NCBI GenBank assembly: GCA_040384325.1
Contig: JAZKJL010000003.1
Span: 620,001-684,000, forward strand
Reading direction: 5' to 3'
DNA length: 64,000 bases
Source of the DNA: JACMLX01 sp040384325
GTDB taxonomy: Bacteria; Gemmatimonadota; Gemmatimonadetes; Gemmatimonadales; Gemmatimonadaceae
Shown in pieces: positions 1 through 8,773 of the stretch (positions within the stretch are counted from its first letter, which is position 1; the number at the start of each line of letters is the position of its first letter). The translations under genes were made by a program, and so were the position numbers. Below the pieces are notes generated by a model. It saw only the letters and a list, made by a program, of their open reading frames with translations, had not been told where the DNA came from and made no database searches.

Positions 1-816
1 GCGGCGATCGGTGAGCGCTCGGGGCTGTTCAGCACCGAGTATTTCGACGAAGGCAACGCCTACCTCGCGCAGACGGGGCAGCTCTACGGCGAGGCGCTGG
101 CGGCTGCGCTCGGTCGCATCTACACCTTCGGTCCGACGTTCCGCGCCGAGAAGTCGAAGACGCGTCGCCACCTGACCGAGTTCTGGATGATCGAACCGGA
201 GATGGCGTTCTACGATGTGCACGACAGCATGCAGCTGCAGGAAGACATGCTGCTGTACATCGTGGAACGGGTGCTCGAGCGTCGCCGGCCGGAGCTGGCC
301 GTGCTGGAGCGCGACGTGAGCCACCTCGAGGCGATCGTGGGCCCGTTCCCGCGCATCTCGTACACCGACGCGGTGGCCACGCTGCAGCAGAAGGGAAGTG
401 CGGTCACGTGGGGCGAGGACCTGGGTGCCGAGGACGAGGCGCTGCTGGTGGCGGACTACCGCACGCCGATCTTCATCTGCAACTACCCGAAGGAAGCCAA
501 GGCGTTCTACATGAAGGAGAACCCCGACGATCCGCGCACGGTGCTGTGCGCCGACTGCCTGGCTCCGGAAGGCTACGGTGAGATCATCGGCGGCTCGCAG
601 CGCGAGGACGATCACGACAAGCTGCTGCACCGGATCACGGAGGAAGGGCTGGAGGTGGATGCCTACGCCTGGTATCTGGACCTCCGCAAGTACGGGACCT
701 TCGTGCACAGCGGCTTCGGGCTGGGGCTCGAGCGCACGGTGGCGTGGCTCTGCGGCACGCCGCACATCCGCGAGTGCATTCCGTTCCCACGGCTGATGAA
801 TCGCCTGCGTCCCTGA
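1..816 (+). CDS. asnS: Asparaginyl-tRNA synthetase, C-terminal part (5' end outside window)
   Basis: Charges tRNA-Asn with asparagine in the cytoplasm. The reading frame is open from base 1, so the gene starts upstream and only about 271 residues are seen. Class II catalytic motif 2 is clear (FRAEKSKTRRHLTEFW, near residue 47 of the visible part), and motif 3 appears near the end as GFGLGLERTVAW. The stretch around AYLAQTGQLY is typical of AsnRS rather than AspRS. A strong hairpin follows the stop codon and separates it from the convergent DinB-like gene. The family is secure; the N-terminal anticodon-binding domain cannot be judged here. Confidence 0.95.
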   Translation, partial: AAIGERSGLFSTEYFDEGNAYLAQTGQLYGEALAAALGRIYTFGPTFRAEKSKTRRHLTEFWMIEPEMAFYDVHDSMQLQEDMLLYIVERVLERRRPELAVLERDVSHLEAIVGPFPRISYTDAVATLQQKGSAVTWGEDLGAEDEALLVADYRTPIFICNYPKEAKAFYMKENPDDPRTVLCADCLAPEGYGEIIGGSQREDDHDKLLHRITEEGLEVDAYAWYLDLRKYGTFVHSGFGLGLERTVAWLCGTPHIRECIPFPRLMNRLRP

Positions 817-843
817 GCGCATCCGCTCGACCGGCACCAGTCA

Positions 844-880
844 CACGGTCGCTGTCCCGCATCCGCGGGCAGCGACCGTG
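844..880. terminator. Bidirectional hairpin terminator between asnS and the DinB-like gene
   Basis: An 11-bp perfect stem (CACGGTCGCTG / CAGCGACCGTG) is extended by five more pairs (CCCGC / GCGGG) around an ATCC loop, with one bulged T. It sits exactly between two convergent genes. There is no long U-tract on either side. Confidence 0.7.
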
Positions 881-885
881 GTGCG

Positions 886-1479
886 TCAGGCACGAGGGAA
901 GTCGGCCGCCTTGCGGATCACCGTGCTTTGCCAGAGGTGTCGGCGTTCGTGTGCGAGCAGCAGCGCGAGCACGGTGCCGAGTGCGAGGCGCACACGCTTG
1001 ATGGTCGGCGGCTGCACGCGGACGTGTGCGAGGTCGAGTCCCGCCGCCCGTTCGAGCCGCAGTTCGAGTGCGTTCTGCGCCGCCCGGTAGGCCTGTCGCG
1101 CCTCGAGTGGATCCTGTGCCGGCAGCGGGCGCAGCACGCGCGGTGAGCGCATGCGGATGCGCACCGGTGGTTCCATCGACCAGACCAGGAGCCGGCTCAC
1201 CGCGTTGCCCTGGAAGGGACGGTCACTGTACGCCGCATCGGCATGCCCGTGACGGATGGCCTCGTCCAGCGCCGGCAGGTAGAGCGACGTGATGGTCGCC
1301 AGATGTCCGCAAATCTCCGCCAGCCCCCACTGGCCTTCCGCCGGTCGCCAGGCCAACTGCGCTGCGGTCAGGCCATCCAGCAGCGCCAAAGCCGTCTCGC
1401 GATTCACCGACAGCTCGCGAAAGAACGGTTGCATGGTGGTCAATGATCGCGGCGGCGGCACGAGGTTCGGCTGGGTCAT
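886..1479 (-). CDS. DinB-family (DUF664-like) protein
   Basis: A 197-residue protein of the DinB/YfiT four-helix-bundle superfamily, whose members usually bind a divalent metal through three histidines and often act as thiol-dependent transferases. Visible features are a helix with GLAEICGHLATI, a second helix with DEAIRHGHAD, and a C-terminal LLAHERRHLWQ, which supply the expected histidines. The start codon overlaps the stop of mazG (ATGA), so the two are probably translationally coupled. Substrate unknown. Confidence 0.75.
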   Translation of the reverse strand: MTQPNLVPPPRSLTTMQPFFRELSVNRETALALLDGLTAAQLAWRPAEGQWGLAEICGHLATITSLYLPALDEAIRHGHADAAYSDRPFQGNAVSRLLVWSMEPPVRIRMRSPRVLRPLPAQDPLEARQAYRAAQNALELRLERAAGLDLAHVRVQPPTIKRVRLALGTVLALLLAHERRHLWQSTVIRKAADFPRA

Positions 1480-2237
1480 CCACCGGCCCGCTTCACGTCG
1501 TCCCAGAGCAGGTCGAGCTCCGGCAGCGATGCGGTGCCCACCTGCACACCGCGCTCGGCCGCCAGCTTCTCCACCGCCGTGAAGCGGCGCACGAACTTGA
1601 GGTTGGCCCGATCCATCGCCACCGCGGCGTGGACGTTCGCCTTACGGCAGAGATTGACCACGGCGAACAGCAGGTCGCCCAGTTCGCCCTCGAGCTTGTC
1701 CTGCGCCACGGCCGCGTCGGTGTGTGGGCGCTCGATCTCGGCCGCCACCTCCTCGACCTCTTCGCGCACCTTCGACAACGGGCCGGCCACGTCGTCCCAG
1801 TCGAATCCCACCCCCGCGGCGCGATCCTGCAATCGGTGCGCGCGGTGGAGGCCGGGCAGGTCGACCGGGAGGCCGTCGGCCAGCGACGCGCGCGTCTTCG
1901 CCTTCTGCCGCTCCCACGGCACGGCCTCGCCGTCGCCGTAGAGGTGCGGGTGCCGCTGCTTCATCTTCGCCACCAGTGCGCCGGCCACGTCGTGCAGGTC
2001 GAACGCCTGCCGTTCCTCGGCGATCACGCTGTGAAAGACCACCTGCAGCAGCAGGTCGCCCAGCTCGTCGCGGAGCATGCTGTCGCTGCCGAGGCGAAGG
2101 GCGTCATCCACCTCGTGCGCCTCCTCGATCAGGTAGGGGCGGAGCGACTGGTGCGTCTGCGCGGCGTCCCAGTCGCAGCGGGCGCGCAGATCGCGCATCA
2201 GCGCGAGGGTATCTTCAAGACTGGCTTTCGCTTGCAT
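1476..2237 (-). CDS. mazG: Nucleoside triphosphate pyrophosphohydrolase MazG
   Basis: House-cleaning enzyme that hydrolyses (often non-canonical or excess) NTPs to NMP and pyrophosphate. At 253 residues it has the two-domain MazG layout. The first domain carries EEAHEVDDA and DELGDLLLQVVFH; the second carries EEVEEVAAEIE and GELGDLLFAVVNL, the metal-binding acidic helices. The ATG at 2237 is chosen because an upstream extension to 2315 would run into the divergent alr gene and has no family-like sequence. It is followed with ATGA overlap by the DinB-like gene. Confidence 0.9.
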   Translation of the reverse strand: MQAKASLEDTLALMRDLRARCDWDAAQTHQSLRPYLIEEAHEVDDALRLGSDSMLRDELGDLLLQVVFHSVIAEERQAFDLHDVAGALVAKMKQRHPHLYGDGEAVPWERQKAKTRASLADGLPVDLPGLHRAHRLQDRAAGVGFDWDDVAGPLSKVREEVEEVAAEIERPHTDAAVAQDKLEGELGDLLFAVVNLCRKANVHAAVAMDRANLKFVRRFTAVEKLAAERGVQVGTASLPELDLLWDDVKRAGG

Positions 2238-2261
2238 CGTTACGACTGCTCCCGGTAACTT
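2232..2261 (+). promoter_or_regulatory. Possible promoter for the alr operon
   Basis: TTGCAT (2232-2237), an 18-bp spacer and TAACTT (2256-2261) lie in the short divergent space before alr. The -35 box overlaps the mazG start codon, so the two divergent units may influence one another. Confidence 0.4.
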
Positions 2262-2298
2262 CCTAGGCTGTGACCGCCACTCAGCCGACGCCCGCGCC

Positions 2299-3369
2299 AT
2301 GAGCGCCATGCTCACCGTGGACCTCGCCGCGGTGCGGGAGAATTATCGCCTGCTGGCCCGCCAGGCGGCGGTCCCGCTGCTGCCGATGGTGAAGAGCGAC
2401 GCCTACGGCCTCGGAGCGGTCGAGATCGCCACGATGCTGGACGGCGAGGAGCCCGTGGCGTTCGGGGTCGCCAGCGTGCCCGAAGGGCAGCAGTTGCGGG
2501 CGGCGGGGATCCAGCGGCCGGTGGTCGTCTTCACGCCCGCCTTGCCCACCGACTTTCCGGAGGCTTTGGCGGCCGGGTTGACGCTCAGCCTGTCGAACCT
2601 GGCGCACGTCGCACTGTGGACCGGCCTCGGCGGGCGCTGGCAACTGCCCGTGGACACCGGCATGAGCCGCGCCGGCGTGGATTGGCGGGATGACGCCGCG
2701 GTGCGCGACGCGCTGGCGGCCGGTGGTGATCCGGACGGCGTGTTCACGCATTTCCACTCCGCCGACGGCGATGCGGACTCGATGATCGAGCAGGAGCGCC
2801 GGTTCACGCATGTGCTGGCGTCGTTGCCTCGCCGTCCGGCGTCGGTGCATGCCGAGAACAGCGCGGCGCTGCTGCAGCGCGGAGCCTCGCGCTTCGACTG
2901 CGCCCGGCCCGGGATCGCGCTGTACGGCGTGGCGGTGGGTCCGGCGCGGTGGACACCACGGCCCGTCGTCACGCTCGATGCACCGGTGATCGAGCTGCGG
3001 CAGGTGCAGGACGGCGACACGGTCAGCTACGGCGCGACCTGGCGGGCGGCCGGCGTGCGGCGGATCGCTACCGTCGCGCTCGGGTATGCGGACGGATATC
3101 CGCGCGGGGCGGGCAGCAAGGCGACGGCGCTGGTCAACGATCGGCGCGTGCCGGTGGTGGGCCTCGTCACCATGGACATGACCATGTGCGATGTGACCGA
3201 TGTGCCATGTGAAGTCGGGGATCGGGTCACGCTCATCGGCGGTGACGCCGATCTCAGCGTGTCCGCGATCGCCACCCATGCGCAGCGGTCACCGTACGAG
3301 ATCCTCACCGGATTGCGTGCCCGCGCGCGTCGCCGCTATCTCGATGCGTCGATCGGGGCCGCCGCATGA
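2299..3369 (+). CDS. alr: Alanine racemase
   Basis: PLP enzyme interconverting L- and D-alanine for peptidoglycan. Of 356 residues, the N-terminal TIM barrel has the PLP lysine motif MVKSDAYGLGA near residue 34. The C-terminal beta domain has the second catalytic tyrosine region (VSYGATWRA) and LGYADGYPRG, followed by the substrate region VTMDMTMCDVT. An alternative ATG lies at 2308. The stop overlaps the deoB start (ATGA). Length is normal for the family. Confidence 0.93.
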   Translation: MSAMLTVDLAAVRENYRLLARQAAVPLLPMVKSDAYGLGAVEIATMLDGEEPVAFGVASVPEGQQLRAAGIQRPVVVFTPALPTDFPEALAAGLTLSLSNLAHVALWTGLGGRWQLPVDTGMSRAGVDWRDDAAVRDALAAGGDPDGVFTHFHSADGDADSMIEQERRFTHVLASLPRRPASVHAENSAALLQRGASRFDCARPGIALYGVAVGPARWTPRPVVTLDAPVIELRQVQDGDTVSYGATWRAAGVRRIATVALGYADGYPRGAGSKATALVNDRRVPVVGLVTMDMTMCDVTDVPCEVGDRVTLIGGDADLSVSAIATHAQRSPYEILTGLRARARRRYLDASIGAAA

Positions 3370-4538
3370 GTGCTCGCGTGGCGCTGATCGTGCTCGATGG
3401 TGTCGGCTGCGGCGAGGCGCACGACGCGGCCGCCTACGGTGATGTCGGCAGCAACACGCTCGGTCACGTGCTGGAGCACGTCCCCGCGCTCGCGCTGCCC
3501 ACGATGGAACGTCTCGGTCTTGGGCACGTCGGCTCGTTGCGCGGTGTGGCACCGGTGAGCGCGCCGACCGGTGCCGTGACGGTGATGGAGCCGAGGAGCG
3601 CCGGAAAGGATTCCACCACCGGGCACTGGGAACTGGCGGGTGTGGTGCTGGATCAGCCGTTCCCGACCTACGCTCACGGCTTCCCGCCGGAGCTGATCGC
3701 GACCTTCGCACATGCCACCGGGCGCGGTGTGATCGGCAACTGCGTCGCGAGCGGCACCGCGATCCTCGATGCACTCGGTGCGCAGCACGTGGACACCGGT
3801 GAGTGGATCGTGTACACGTCGGCCGATTCCGTCTTCCAGGTCGCGGCGCACGAGGATGTCGTCCCGCTGGACGAATTGTACCGCGCCTGCGAGACCGCCC
3901 GTGCGATGCTGGTGGCACCGCACGATGTGTCGCGCGTGATCGCACGACCGTTCACGGGCCGCGACGGCCAGTGGCAGCGCACAGCGAACCGCCGTGACTA
4001 CTCGCTGCAGCCCGTCGCCGACACGCTGCTCGACGCGCTGCAGGCAGCCGGCGTTGCACGATGCGGAGTGGGGAAGGTGGACGACCTGTTCGCGTCGCGT
4101 GCAATCACTTCCACGCACACCGACGGCAACGCCGAAGGCCTCGAGCTGATCCAGCGCTGGCTGGATGGGCCGTCGGACGGCTTGCTGTTCGCGAACCTGG
4201 TGGACTTCGACCAGGCCTTCGGGCATCGCAACGACGCGGTGGGATTCGCTGGCGCACTGGCGCAGTTCGACGCTGCGCTGCCACGACTGCTGGCGGCACT
4301 GCGCGACGACGACCTGCTCTGCATCACGGCCGATCATGGCAACGACCCGACCACGCCGGGCACCGACCACGCCCGCGAGCGGGTGCCGGTGCTGATGGCA
4401 GGGCCGCAGGTGCGTCCGGTGGTCCTCGCCGCGCGCACGACGTTCGCCGACCTCGGTGCCACGGTGGCCGAGGCCCTTGGTGTCGCATGGCGCGGCCGGG
4501 GCACGAGTTTCCTTCCGCAGGTGGTGACACGATCATGA
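3366..4538 (+). CDS. deoB: Phosphopentomutase
   Basis: Interconverts (deoxy)ribose 1-phosphate and 5-phosphate in nucleoside salvage. It is a 390-residue member of the alkaline-phosphatase metalloenzyme superfamily. The N-terminal metal site is ALIVLDGVGCGEAHDA, the acceptor threonine region is DSTTGHWELAG, and the second metal cluster is TADHGNDPTTPGTDHARE. ATGA overlaps link it to alr upstream and cdd downstream; with cdd it forms a nucleoside-catabolism pair. Confidence 0.93.
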   Translation: MSARVALIVLDGVGCGEAHDAAAYGDVGSNTLGHVLEHVPALALPTMERLGLGHVGSLRGVAPVSAPTGAVTVMEPRSAGKDSTTGHWELAGVVLDQPFPTYAHGFPPELIATFAHATGRGVIGNCVASGTAILDALGAQHVDTGEWIVYTSADSVFQVAAHEDVVPLDELYRACETARAMLVAPHDVSRVIARPFTGRDGQWQRTANRRDYSLQPVADTLLDALQAAGVARCGVGKVDDLFASRAITSTHTDGNAEGLELIQRWLDGPSDGLLFANLVDFDQAFGHRNDAVGFAGALAQFDAALPRLLAALRDDDLLCITADHGNDPTTPGTDHARERVPVLMAGPQVRPVVLAARTTFADLGATVAEALGVAWRGRGTSFLPQVVTRS

Positions 4539-4942
4539 CCGATCCGCAGCGCGCAGCGCTCGAACGTCAGGCCGAGGCCGCGATGCATCGCGCCTATGCG
4601 CCGTACTCGAAGTTTCGTGTCGGTGCCGCACTGCTGGCCGCCGACGGCTCGGTGCATGTCGGCTGCAACGTGGAGAACGCCAGTTATCCGGCCGGCATCT
4701 GTGCCGAGCGCACCGCGGTGTCACGTGCGGTGGCGGATGGCGTTCGGGAGTTCACCGCGATCGTCGTCTGGACCGATGCCACCGTGCCGACGCCGCCATG
4801 TGGCATCTGCCGACAGGTGCTGCACGAGTTCGCGCCGCTGCTCGACGTCACCAGTATCACGACCGGCGGTGCCCGACAGACCTGGCGTCTGGACGCACTG
4901 CTTCCCGCTGCTTTCGCGGCGAACCTGATGGCCGTTTCCTGA
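4535..4942 (+). CDS. cdd: Cytidine deaminase
   Basis: Zinc enzyme converting (deoxy)cytidine to (deoxy)uridine. 135 residues, the usual length of the short homotetrameric type. Zinc ligands and the catalytic Glu are in NASYPAGICAERTAV and TPPCGICRQVLHEF, with CNVENASYP binding the nucleoside. The ATG at 4535 overlaps the deoB stop. A longer in-frame extension upstream lies wholly inside deoB and is not supported. Confidence 0.93.
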   Translation: MTDPQRAALERQAEAAMHRAYAPYSKFRVGAALLAADGSVHVGCNVENASYPAGICAERTAVSRAVADGVREFTAIVVWTDATVPTPPCGICRQVLHEFAPLLDVTSITTGGARQTWRLDALLPAAFAANLMAVS

Positions 4943-4974
4943 CGGCGATCCTCGCCTCACCCCGTCCCGTTTCC

Positions 4975-6342
4975 GTGTCTCCTCGCCAGTTCCTCCGCTG
5001 CCTGCCGCTCGCCGCGATCGCCTTCGTGGCGGCGTGTTCGGAAAGCCTCGATACCAGTGCCAACTGTCCCACGCTCTGCACGGACAACGCACTGGTGTTC
5101 AAGGACACCACGTTCGACATCGTGCAGTTCGACACCGCCTTCCCCGGCTTCACCGGCGTCGGTGAACGCTGGCCGGCGCCGGGACTCGCCACGTCGAATG
5201 GTGAAGCCTACGTGTACGAGACCTACGTGCCGGTGGTGCGGCGTCCCGATTCGGTGGACGTGCGACAGGTGTTCCGGTTCGACACCCTGCCGAACACTTT
5301 CTCGGCCACCGACACCACGCCGATCACCGCCGTGACGGGCAGCAAGCTGCTGCTGGTGGTGGACACGTCACGCTCGGAGATTCCCTCCGGCCCGACCACG
5401 GTGTCGCTCTACGACATCGACGACTCCACGGTCGCGGACGACACCACCGCGTCGATCCTCTCGGCGCGCTTCACGCCCGATCGCCTGGTCGCGGAGCGCA
5501 CCTTCACGCGCGCCGAAGTGGTGGCGGATACCATCAACGGTTCGGGAAATCTGGTCCCCATCCGCGCATTCTCGATCACGATTCCGGACGCTGCCATGCT
5601 GCGCTTCATCCGCGCGCGGCGGATGCGCCTCGGCATGCGGATCACGTCGGCCGGTTCGGCGTCGCTGAGCATCGTGGCGCCGAGCGTGAACGCCCCGGAC
5701 CTGGTGCCGCGTGTGACGTACGATCCGTCGCCCGACACGCTGGTGGTGCCGTGGGGTGTGGCCACGCGGTATGCGCCCGTGATCTCGAATGCGCCGGAGC
5801 GGTTCCGCGCGCAATCGCTCGTGGTACAGGATCGCACCACGCCGCTCAACGACGGCTCGCTGGAGGCGGGTGGCCTGGTCGGCACGCGCAGCGTGATGCG
5901 CGTGCGCATTCCGCGCGGCTTCCTCGACACCGTGCAGGTGGTGCGCGCCTCGCTCGACCTGACGCAGAAGCCGCAACGCACCGCACCCGGTGCCTCCGAT
6001 GGCGTGCGCGTTCGCCTGCGCATCGGCATCGCCGGACCGGCGCTGGGCAGTGATCCACGCCGGGTGGCGGAGTTCCTCGATCCGACGATCGAAGGCGCGC
6101 TGCTGCCGTCGCTGCGGATCGCACCCGCCGACAGCGGCGTGCGCTCGTTCGACGTCGGTACCGCGCTGCGACTGTGGCAGCTGCAGGACTCGACCATCAC
6201 CACCAACTTCGTGCTCTACGGAGAAGGTGAGACGTACCAGGTGCAGCGACCGGCGTTCTTCTCGCGCCGCAGCGCCACTCCCGCTGTCCGACCGCGCCTC
6301 CGCGTGACCTACACACTTCGTCGCGAAGGAGCGATCCCATGA
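4975..6342 (+). CDS. Predicted lipoprotein of unknown function
   Basis: About 455 residues from a GTG at 4975. The N-terminus reads as a lipoprotein signal: basic PRQFLR, a hydrophobic stretch and the lipobox FVAAC, so Cys follows about 21 residues in. The mature part is beta-rich with many Thr/Ser/Asp residues, repeated RV and DTT motifs, and no recognised domain. It ends in ATGA overlap with the next gene, a predicted barrel protein, so the pair probably works together in the envelope. The start is uncertain because no clear Shine-Dalgarno sequence is present; the frame stays open upstream into cdd. Confidence 0.7.
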   Translation: MSPRQFLRCLPLAAIAFVAACSESLDTSANCPTLCTDNALVFKDTTFDIVQFDTAFPGFTGVGERWPAPGLATSNGEAYVYETYVPVVRRPDSVDVRQVFRFDTLPNTFSATDTTPITAVTGSKLLLVVDTSRSEIPSGPTTVSLYDIDDSTVADDTTASILSARFTPDRLVAERTFTRAEVVADTINGSGNLVPIRAFSITIPDAAMLRFIRARRMRLGMRITSAGSASLSIVAPSVNAPDLVPRVTYDPSPDTLVVPWGVATRYAPVISNAPERFRAQSLVVQDRTTPLNDGSLEAGGLVGTRSVMRVRIPRGFLDTVQVVRASLDLTQKPQRTAPGASDGVRVRLRIGIAGPALGSDPRRVAEFLDPTIEGALLPSLRIAPADSGVRSFDVGTALRLWQLQDSTITTNFVLYGEGETYQVQRPAFFSRRSATPAVRPRLRVTYTLRREGAIP

Positions 6343-7508
6343 TCACCGTCACCACGCGATCCCGGCTAGGCCTGGCCGGCCTGGCGCTGCTGGCGGCGAG
6401 TCCGCTCCGGGCACAGGGTGCGATCAGCCTGCAGGGCTTCGGCTATCCGCCAGGGCAGCTCACGACGCGCGCCGCGAGCACTGGTGGGGCGCTCGGTGAG
6501 TTCGACCAGGCGGCACCGCTGAATCCGGCGGCACTCATGAACTGGGGTGTCGGCGGCGCCTACCTGCAGTATTCGCCGGAGCGTCGCTCGACATCCGTGG
6601 ACGGCGTCGAGTCCCGCACCACGGTGGCGCGCTTCCCGGTCTTCGCGATCGGCCTGCCGCTGGGTGGGAAGTACGCCTTCGGCATCTCGAGCTCGACGCT
6701 GCTGGAACGCAATTACACCACCACCGTGACGGCCCGTCAGCTGATCCGCACCGACTCCGTGACCACCACCTCGGTGGCGACTGCGCGTGGTGCGATGAAT
6801 GACGTACGGTTCGGCGGCGCGATGCAGGTGAACAGCTGGCTGCGCGTCGGCACGGCGCTGCACATCGTCACCGGTGAGAATCGTGTGCGCACGCTGCGCA
6901 GCATCGCGCCGGACACCGGTGCACGCACCGACACCGTCTCGTACTCGTCGATCACCGAGAACAGCTCGGCGACGTTCGGTGGATCGGGTATCTCGGTGGG
7001 CGTCGAGTTGCAGCCGCTGAAGAAGCTGAGCCTTGCTGGTTCGGCGCGTCTCGGCTTCGGCATGCGTGTTGACCTCAACGACAGCACGCGTCGCACGGCC
7101 GATGCGCCGAGCCGCGCGGGTGCGGCGCTGCGCTGGGAAGTGGGTGGCACCAACATCGCCGCGCGGTACAACTGGGAAGGGTGGACGGCGATGAAGGGGC
7201 TGGGGAGCGATGCCGGTGGCATCTTCGACAGCCATGAATTCGGCGTCGGTGCCGAGGTCCCGGGCCCGAAGATCCGTGGCGGGCAGATGCTGCTGCGTAT
7301 CGGCGCACGGAGCCGCGAGCTGCCCTTCGGGATCGCCGGCAACCAGCCCTCGGAGAACGTCTTCGGCGGTGGCCTCGGCTTCCCGCTCGGCTTCGGGCGG
7401 GCGCAGGTCGATCTTGGCCTCGAGCGCGCGACGCGCAAGGTGCCGGGCTTCGACAACCTCAGTGAGCGCGGCCTGATCATGTCGTTCGGCTTCCGCCTGC
7501 GGACCTGA
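6339..7508 (+). CDS. Predicted outer-membrane beta-barrel protein
   Basis: 389 residues with a signal peptide (LGLAGLALLAASPLRAQ, cleavage after AQ). The mature protein has alternating amphipathic strands, an early LNPAALMNWG stretch reminiscent of FadL/PorV-like barrels, and a C-terminal strand ending in an aromatic/Arg pair (MSFGFRLRT). It is coupled to the upstream lipoprotein by a 4-base overlap. Role unknown; a transport or secretion-related barrel is the best guess. Confidence 0.65.
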   Translation: MITVTTRSRLGLAGLALLAASPLRAQGAISLQGFGYPPGQLTTRAASTGGALGEFDQAAPLNPAALMNWGVGGAYLQYSPERRSTSVDGVESRTTVARFPVFAIGLPLGGKYAFGISSSTLLERNYTTTVTARQLIRTDSVTTTSVATARGAMNDVRFGGAMQVNSWLRVGTALHIVTGENRVRTLRSIAPDTGARTDTVSYSSITENSSATFGGSGISVGVELQPLKKLSLAGSARLGFGMRVDLNDSTRRTADAPSRAGAALRWEVGGTNIAARYNWEGWTAMKGLGSDAGGIFDSHEFGVGAEVPGPKIRGGQMLLRIGARSRELPFGIAGNQPSENVFGGGLGFPLGFGRAQVDLGLERATRKVPGFDNLSERGLIMSFGFRLRT

Positions 7509-7513
7509 GTGCC

Positions 7514-8764
7514 GTGACGGTTCGCGTCTGGCTGCAGACCTTCGGCTGTCGCGCGAACCAGTACGATTCGGAAGCGGTGGTGGCGATGCTCACGGCCGGC
7601 GGCGGCACGCTGGTGGATGCCGTGGAGCAGGCCGATGTGGCGGTGTTCAACAGTTGCGCGGTGACTGCGGCGGCCGAGGCCGACCTGCGCCAGCAGGTGC
7701 GTCGCGCATCGCGCACGCAGCCGACGGTGCGGAGCGTGGTGATGGGCTGCGCCGCGGCCCGCTCGGCGCAGCAAATTGGTGCGCTGCCATCGGTGAGCGA
7801 CGTGATCGCCGGGGCCGACCTCGTCGCGGTTGCAGCGGCGATCGGATTGCCAGCGTCGGCGGCGAGCACGGCGGCCACGGCACAGCGCGGCACGCGAGGG
7901 CTGCTGCGCATCCAGGACGGCTGCAACGAACACTGCACCTTCTGCGCGACCACGCTGGCCCGCGGGGCGAATCGATCGCGCACGATCGATGCGCTGGTGT
8001 CCGAGGCGCTGATGCTGGCGGAGCATCATCCCGAAATCGTGCTCACCGGCATCCACATCGGCACCTATGGCGCCGATGTCGGCTCCAGCCTGTCGGCGTT
8101 GCTGACGGCACTGGTGACTCGCGTGCCGACGGTGCGCTTCCGCCTGTCGAGCGTCGAGGCGACCGAGGTCGATCCGGCGCTCGCTGAATTGCTGACCGGC
8201 GCACCGGGGCGGGTGACGCCATACCTGCATGCGCCACTGCAGTCCGGGAGTGACGCCGTGCTGCGCCGCATGGGTCGGCATTGGTATACCGCGGCCGCGT
8301 ATGCCGAGGCGGTGACGACGCTGGTGCGTGGTGCACCGGTGTTCGGGCTCGGGGCGGACCTGATCGCCGGCTTTCCCGGCGAGACTGAGGCCGATCACGC
8401 GGCCACCTGTGCGCTGGTGGAGTCGCTGCCGTTCACTGGCCTGCACGTGTTTCCATATTCGCCGCGTCCCGGCACCGCGGCGCTGCGGCTGCCCGGCGAG
8501 GTGCCGGATGCGCTGAGGCGCCATCGCGCCGCCGAGTTGCGGGCGATCGGCGCGCGAAAGCAGGCGGCGCACCTGACGACGCGGGCGGGCGGCCACGCCG
8601 ACGTGGTCGTCATCGGGCACGACGGCGGTGAGCGGGATGGGCTGACGGAGGATTACCTTTCGGTGGACCTGCCGGAGCCTGCGCCGGCGCGCGGTACGCG
8701 GTATCGCGCCACCCTCGCCGCCAGCGGGACACGTCGCGGGCTGATCGCCCTGCCGACTGCCTGA
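7514..8764 (+). CDS. mtaB: tRNA t6A37 methylthiotransferase MtaB
   Basis: Radical-SAM enzyme adding a methylthio group to t6A37 of ANN-decoding tRNAs. 416 residues from GTG. The N-terminal UPF0004 domain has the three Cys ligands of the auxiliary cluster (TFGCRANQYDSEA, FNSCAV, VMGCAAAR). The radical-SAM motif CNEHCTFC is near residue 136 and a C-terminal TRAM-like region follows. CRANQYDSE is typical of MtaB rather than MiaB or RimO. It lies directly upstream of miaB; both act at tRNA position 37. Confidence 0.88.
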   Translation: MTVRVWLQTFGCRANQYDSEAVVAMLTAGGGTLVDAVEQADVAVFNSCAVTAAAEADLRQQVRRASRTQPTVRSVVMGCAAARSAQQIGALPSVSDVIAGADLVAVAAAIGLPASAASTAATAQRGTRGLLRIQDGCNEHCTFCATTLARGANRSRTIDALVSEALMLAEHHPEIVLTGIHIGTYGADVGSSLSALLTALVTRVPTVRFRLSSVEATEVDPALAELLTGAPGRVTPYLHAPLQSGSDAVLRRMGRHWYTAAAYAEAVTTLVRGAPVFGLGADLIAGFPGETEADHAATCALVESLPFTGLHVFPYSPRPGTAALRLPGEVPDALRRHRAAELRAIGARKQAAHLTTRAGGHADVVVIGHDGGERDGLTEDYLSVDLPEPAPARGTRYRATLAASGTRRGLIALPTA

Positions 8765-8773
8765 ACCCTGCCC

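Noticed and set aside
4061..4534. N-terminal extension of cytidine deaminase
   Set aside because: The in-frame extension overlaps deoB completely and is unlike any cytidine deaminase.
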